NCBI RefSeq assembly: GCF_031845375.1
Contig: NZ_JAVREK010000015.1
Location: 62,001 to 126,000, forward strand
Length of the DNA stretch: 64,000 bases
DNA from: Streptomonospora wellingtoniae
GTDB taxonomy: Bacteria; Actinomycetota; Actinomycetes; Streptosporangiales; Streptosporangiaceae
Direction of reading: 5' to 3'
Positions 60,183 through 64,000 of this stretch are shown here, one piece after another (position 1 is the stretch's first letter; each line of letters begins with the position of its first letter). The notes beneath the pieces are model-generated. The model was not told the origin of the DNA and searched no databases. It was given only the letters and a program-made list of their open reading frames with translations. A program made the translations under genes and the position numbers.

Positions 60183-60200
60183 CGTGTTAATTTAACGCAA
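60183..60200. promoter_or_regulatory. DeoR-type operator, site 2
   Basis: CGTGTTAATTTAACGCAA has a GTTAA-T-TTAAC palindrome and, read on the minus strand, shares TTGCGT-AA-TTAACACG with site 1. Lies 32 bp before the HAD phosphatase gene, at the head of the catabolic operon. Confidence 0.65.
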
Positions 60201-60231
60201 TACATGTCATGAAGGTGGATGAGAGGATGCG

Positions 60232-60927
60232 ATGAGCAGCAGACTCAGCGCCGTGGTGTTCGACCTCGACGGCGTACTGATCGAGAGCGACCACCTCTGG
60301 GAAGAGATGTGGTCGGACTACGCCGGCCGCCACGGCGCGCGGTGGACCTCCGAGGACACCGCGACCGTCCAGGGCATGAGCTCGCGCGAGTGGGCGCACT
60401 ACCTCAACCGGATGTCGGGCACCACTGAAAGCGAGGCCGAGACCGAGCGCGCGGTCGTCGACGGCATGGTCGGGGCCTTCGAGCAGGAGCGCGTGGGCCT
60501 GCTCCCCGGTGCGCGCGAGACCGTGAAGGCCGTCAGCGCCGAGGTTCCCATCGCCCTCGCGTCCTCCGCGCCGCGCCGGCTCATCGACGCCGTGCTGCGC
60601 GGCCACGGCCTCGTCGACCGCTTCAGCGCCACGGTCTCCAGCGCCGAGGTCGACCGCGGCAAGCCGCACCCCGACGTCTACCTGGAGGCGGCCTCGCGGA
60701 TCGGGCAGCAGGGCAGCGACTGCGCCGCCGTCGAGGACTCCTCCAACGGCATCCGTGCCGCCCACGCCGCCAAGATGACCGTGGTCGCGCTGCCCAACCG
60801 GGCCCCCGGCTACCGCCCGGCGCCCGACGCGCTCGCGCTGGCCGCCGAGGAGGCCGGCGACCTCGCCGACGTGTGCGCCCGGCTGCTGCGGCTGCTCGGC
60901 CCTGCCGAGGCCCAGGGGAGCGCCTGA
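60232..60927 (+). CDS. HAD-family sugar-phosphate phosphatase/mutase-like protein
   Basis: 231 residues with HAD motifs VFDLDGVLIESDH, ASSAPRR, DRGKPHPDVY and VEDSSNG and a C1 helical cap, as in beta-phosphoglucomutase and sugar-phosphatases. GAGAGG lies just upstream of the ATG. First gene of an operon with a DhaK-type kinase and RpiB; may remove phosphate from an accumulating intermediate or salvage a side product. Stop overlaps the next start (TGATG). Confidence 0.88.
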   Translation: MSSRLSAVVFDLDGVLIESDHLWEEMWSDYAGRHGARWTSEDTATVQGMSSREWAHYLNRMSGTTESEAETERAVVDGMVGAFEQERVGLLPGARETVKAVSAEVPIALASSAPRRLIDAVLRGHGLVDRFSATVSSAEVDRGKPHPDVYLEAASRIGQQGSDCAAVEDSSNGIRAAHAAKMTVVALPNRAPGYRPAPDALALAAEEAGDLADVCARLLRLLGPAEAQGSA

Positions 60928-62696
60928 TGTCCGCGGCCGACCCCGCCGCCTACAAGACCTCCTGGCTGGAAGGTCTGTGCAGCTCCTACTCCCGGCTGGT
61001 GGAGCCCGTCCCCGACGCCTACGGCGTGATGAGCGCCCGCTCGCCGGAACAGGGCCGCGTCAGCGTCGTCATCGGCGGCGGCTGCGGCCACTACCCGGCC
61101 TTCGCCGGCCTGGTGGGGCCGGGCCTCGTCGACGCCGCTGTCGTGGGCGACGTCTTCACCAGTCCCAGCGCCGAACAGGTCTACCGCACCGCGCGGGCCG
61201 TCGACGGCGGCGCGGGGGTGTTCTTCAGCTACGGCAACTACTCCGGCGACGTGATGCACTTCGGGCTGGCCGCCCGCCGGCTGGCCGCCGAGGGCGTCGA
61301 CTCCCGCACCGTGCTGGTGACCGACGACGCCGCCAGCGGCTCGCCGGAGGACACCGCAGCGCGCCGCGGTGTCGCCGGCGGCTTCTTCGTCTACCGGATC
61401 GCCGCGGCCGCCGCGGCGCGCGGCTACGACCTCGACGGCGTCGCCCGGGTGGCGGCCCGCGCCAACGCGATGACCCGCACTTTCGGCGCCGCCTTCGGCG
61501 GGTGCACCCTGCCGGGCCAGGACGAGCCCCTGTTCACCGTGCCCCCGGGGACGATGGAGCTGGGCCTGGGCATCCACGGCGAGGCCGGGCTGCGCAGCGC
61601 GCCCGCGCAGGACCCGGCCGGGCTGGCCGACGTGCTCGTCGACACCCTGCTCCCCGAGCTGCCCGACGCGGCGGGCGGCCGTGCCGCCGTGCTGCTCAAC
61701 GGGCTGGGCCAGACCCCCTACGAGGACCTGTTCGTCTGCTACTCCCGCGTGCACAGCCGCCTGGCCGAGGAAGGGGTCGCCGCGCACCGCCCGGAGGTGG
61801 GTGAGTTCGTGACCTCCCTGGACATGGCAGGTCTGTCCCTGTCGCTGATGGTGCTCGACGACGAGCTGGCCGACCTCTACGACCAGCCGTGCCAGAGCCC
61901 CGCCTACACCATGGCCCCCGCCGCGGAGCCCGTCGCGCCCCGGCCCCGGGCCGCGTCCCGGGCCGGCTCGGCGTCCCGGGCCGCCGAGAGCGCGGCCGGC
62001 GCGCGCCCGCGCACCGGCGGCGGCGTCGCGGCCGAGGCCCTGGAGGCGGCGCTGGCCGCGGTGGAGGACAACGAGCAGGAGCTGGGGCGGCTCGACGCGG
62101 TCGCCGGCGACGGCGACCACGGCCAGGGCATCGTCCGCGGTCTGCGGGCGGCCGCCGCGGCCGCCCGCCGCTCCGACCCCGGAAACAGCGCCGAGGACGC
62201 GGGCCGGGCGCTGCTGCTGGCCGGCACGGCACTGGCCGACGCGGCCGGAGGCGCATCGGGCGCCCTCTACGGGCTGCTGCTCACCGAGATCGGCGGCGGG
62301 CTGGCCGAAGCCGGGCCGGCGCCGGTCACCGCGAAGCTGCTCGCCCCCGCGGTCGGAGCCGCGTTCGACGCCGTCTGCGAACTCGGCGGCGGCGCCGTCG
62401 GCGAGAAGACGATGCTCGACGCGCTCGCCCCCTTGCGCGACACCCTTGCCGAGCACGCGCGCACCGGCGCTCCGCCGGCGGCCGCCTGGTCGGCTGCCGC
62501 GGCCGCCGCCACCGACGCCGCGCGCGCCACCGCCGACATGCCCGCCAAGCGCGGACGCGCCGCCCGCTTGGGCGAACGCGGCCTCGGCCACGCCGACGCC
62601 GGAGCCACCTCGCTGGCGCTGATGGCCCAGGCGGTGGCCGGCGTCCTCGACACCCGGTGCTCCGCCCACGCCGACAACGACACCGAAAGCCGGTGA
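60927..62696 (+). CDS. Fused DhaK-DhaL ketose kinase
   Basis: 589 residues. DhaK domain: VVIGGGCGHYPAFAGLVGPG and the substrate-binding His217 in LGLGIHGEAG, which forms the hemiaminal with the ketose. A Pro/Ala/Arg linker (about 332-365) leads to DhaL with the ATP/Mg motif DAVAGDGDHGQG and GGASGALYG. ATP-dependent kinases of this fusion type phosphorylate dihydroxyacetone, or erythrulose in mycobacterial tetritol pathways; GHYP instead of the GHEP seen in dihydroxyacetone kinases, together with the RpiB neighbour, favours a tetrulose. Substrate is inference. Confidence 0.9.
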   Translation: MSAADPAAYKTSWLEGLCSSYSRLVEPVPDAYGVMSARSPEQGRVSVVIGGGCGHYPAFAGLVGPGLVDAAVVGDVFTSPSAEQVYRTARAVDGGAGVFFSYGNYSGDVMHFGLAARRLAAEGVDSRTVLVTDDAASGSPEDTAARRGVAGGFFVYRIAAAAAARGYDLDGVARVAARANAMTRTFGAAFGGCTLPGQDEPLFTVPPGTMELGLGIHGEAGLRSAPAQDPAGLADVLVDTLLPELPDAAGGRAAVLLNGLGQTPYEDLFVCYSRVHSRLAEEGVAAHRPEVGEFVTSLDMAGLSLSLMVLDDELADLYDQPCQSPAYTMAPAAEPVAPRPRAASRAGSASRAAESAAGARPRTGGGVAAEALEAALAAVEDNEQELGRLDAVAGDGDHGQGIVRGLRAAAAAARRSDPGNSAEDAGRALLLAGTALADAAGGASGALYGLLLTEIGGGLAEAGPAPVTAKLLAPAVGAAFDAVCELGGGAVGEKTMLDALAPLRDTLAEHARTGAPPAAAWSAAAAAATDAARATADMPAKRGRAARLGERGLGHADAGATSLALMAQAVAGVLDTRCSAHADNDTESR

Positions 62697-62704
62697 GACA
62701 CGCC

Positions 62705-63157
62705 ATGAAGATCGCCGTCGCGGCCGACAACGCCGGAGTGGCGCTGAAGAACGAGCTGAGGGACCTGCTGCGCGCGGACGGGCGCATCGACGAGGTCCGC
62801 GACCTCGGCGTCCCCGACGCCGCCGACGACCGGGCCTACCCCCTGCTGGGCATCGCCGCCGCCGAGGCGGTCGCCGCGGGCGAGGTCGAGCGCGCCGTTC
62901 TGGTGTGCGGCACCGGTATCGGCATGTGCATCTCGGCGAACAAGGTCTCCGGGGTGCGCGCGACCGTCGCCCACGACTCCTACTCCGCCGAGCGCTCGGT
63001 CAGGTCCAACGACTGCCAGGTGCTGACGATGGGAGCCAGGGTGATCGGGCCCGAGCTGGCCAAGCGGATCGTCACCGAGTGGATCGGGCACGTCTTCGAC
63101 CCCGAGTCGGCGAGCGCGGCCAAGGTCGCCCGCATCAGCGACTACGAGCAGGCCTGA
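62705..63157 (+). CDS. rpiB: RpiB-type sugar-phosphate isomerase
   Basis: 150 residues. KIAVAADNAGVALKNELRDLL, catalytic Cys68 in LVCGTGIGMCISANKV, and AHDSYSAERSVRSNDCQVLTMGARVIG define RpiB. Family members isomerise ribose 5-phosphate; some act on erythrulose 4-phosphate/erythrose 4-phosphate or allose phosphate. Next to a DhaK-type kinase, the tetrose reaction is a reasonable guess. Starts 8 nt after the kinase gene. Confidence 0.92.
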   Translation: MKIAVAADNAGVALKNELRDLLRADGRIDEVRDLGVPDAADDRAYPLLGIAAAEAVAAGEVERAVLVCGTGIGMCISANKVSGVRATVAHDSYSAERSVRSNDCQVLTMGARVIGPELAKRIVTEWIGHVFDPESASAAKVARISDYEQA

Positions 63158-63236
63158 GCCGGGGCGGACGGCCTCGTCCCCGAATCCGCACGCCCCCGAC
63201 GGGGTATCGACGACGCGAACGCGAACAGGAGCCGAC

Positions 63237-64000
63237 ATGCGAGTACTGGCCGCGGGTGACAACTTCGTCAGCCCGGACCTGCTGGTGACCGCCTTGGAAG
63301 AGGAGGTCAGCGCTGATGCGCTGGAGCCGCCGGAGGCCACCCGGCTGCATCTGCCCTGGCCCGTCGAGCCGTTCGGCCCCGTCGGCGGGGTCGAGGAGGC
63401 CAGCGGCACCGAGGAGCAGGTGATCGCGGCCCTGCGCGGGGCCGAGGTCTGCATGACCCAGATGGCGCCGGTGACCGCCCGGGTCATCGACGCCTGCCCC
63501 GGCCTGCGCCTGGTGTCGGTCTGCCGTGGCGGGCCCGTGAACGTGGACCTGGAGGCGGCCACCCGCACGGGCGTCGCCGTGACCTACGCACCCGGCCGCA
63601 ACGCCACCGCGGCCGCCGAGTACGCGATCGCGATGATCCTCGCGGCGCTGCGGCGGGTGCCCGCCGCCGACGCCGAAATGCGCGAGGGCCGCTGGCGCGG
63701 CGACTTCTACGCCTACGACCAGGCCGGGGTCGAACTGGACGGCACCTTGGTGGGCCTCGTGGGCTACGGAGCCATCGGGCGCATCGTGGCCCGCATCCTG
63801 CGCGCCTTCGGTGCGCACGTGCTCGTCAGCGACCCCTACACGGACAAGGCCACGGCCGAGGAGGACGGCGTGCGCTTGGCCGGGCTGGAGGAGCTGCTCG
63901 CCACCTGCACCGTGGTCAGCCTGCACGCGCGGCTGACCGAGGAGACCCGCAACCTGATCGACGCCGACCGGCTGGCCCTCATGCCCCGCGGCGCGGTGCT
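63237..64000 (+). CDS. D-isomer-specific 2-hydroxyacid dehydrogenase (3' partial)
   Basis: The frame is open to the right window edge (254 complete codons seen). The catalytic Arg is in LVSVCRGGPVNVDLEA, the NAD motif is LVGYGAIGRIVARILRAFGAHVLVSDPY, and TVVSLHARLTEETRNLID precedes the expected Glu/His segment, which is cut off. AACAGGAG precedes the ATG. Probably oxidises or reduces a 2-hydroxyacid arising in the same catabolic route, although the gap to rpiB (79 nt) allows a separate role. Confidence 0.88.
   Translation, partial: MRVLAAGDNFVSPDLLVTALEEEVSADALEPPEATRLHLPWPVEPFGPVGGVEEASGTEEQVIAALRGAEVCMTQMAPVTARVIDACPGLRLVSVCRGGPVNVDLEAATRTGVAVTYAPGRNATAAAEYAIAMILAALRRVPAADAEMREGRWRGDFYAYDQAGVELDGTLVGLVGYGAIGRIVARILRAFGAHVLVSDPYTDKATAEEDGVRLAGLEELLATCTVVSLHARLTEETRNLIDADRLALMPRGAV

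Overview
The window looks like chromosomal DNA from a high-GC actinomycete. Coding sequence is roughly 70-75% G+C, GTG starts are common, and an Lsr2 gene, an F420-type oxidoreductase and a DUF3159-type membrane protein are present. The gene order NUDIX - xerD - parA-like - scpA - scpB - rluB-type - aroH - tyrA - cmk - der is the conserved actinobacterial order. A relative of Nocardiopsaceae or Streptomycetaceae is plausible, but the sequence alone does not fix the genus. I saw no rRNA, tRNA, insertion sequence, prophage or CRISPR array.

Layout. 1-10.6 kb is the housekeeping block (chromosome segregation, rRNA modification, tyrosine synthesis, CMP kinase, ribosome GTPase). 10.6-17.6 kb holds a candidate structured RNA with its own terminator, small enzymes, lsr2, a methyltransferase, a second methionine aminopeptidase divergent from an XRE regulator, and a lipid kinase. 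17.6-20.5 kb is one large helicase gene with a predicted membrane hairpin. 20.8-24.7 kb is a sugar ABC importer followed by its probable IclR regulator. 24.9-31.8 kb is a set of sugar-nucleotide, glycosyltransferase and methyltransferase genes plus a membrane molybdopterin oxidoreductase and two membrane proteins. 32.1-34.5 kb is a divergent AraC-type regulator/MFS pair. 35.4-42.0 kb is a LacI-controlled ABC importer with a GH31 alpha-xylosidase. 42.4-44.9 kb is a PEP-synthase/rifampin-phosphotransferase-like enzyme. 45.0-48.7 kb is an RpiR regulator divergent from an amino-acid-oxidase-like flavoprotein and a GltS-type symporter. 48.9-52.1 kb holds small regulator pairs and an F420-type oxidoreductase. 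52.2-57.3 kb is an AztABCD-type zinc importer with two AztD-like proteins and a Zur-like box. 57.5 kb to the end is a polyol/tetrose-type catabolic locus (MFS permease, DeoR regulator, HAD phosphatase, DhaK-DhaL kinase, RpiB isomerase, 2-hydroxyacid dehydrogenase cut by the window edge).

The most striking unexplained structure is a family of six copies of an approximately 65-bp imperfect palindrome, all between genes (near 6.76, 24.78, 31.92, 42.17, 48.78 and 57.42 kb). They share arms reading GATCTTGTAGCTATCG and a core GGAAAACGATTTCC, and occur in both orientations. The second is the candidate RNA near 10.86-10.97 kb, with a long-range helix, a UUCG hairpin and a strong terminator. Several regulators sit beside clear inverted repeats that look like their own operators (LacI, DeoR, TetR, winged-helix, Zur).
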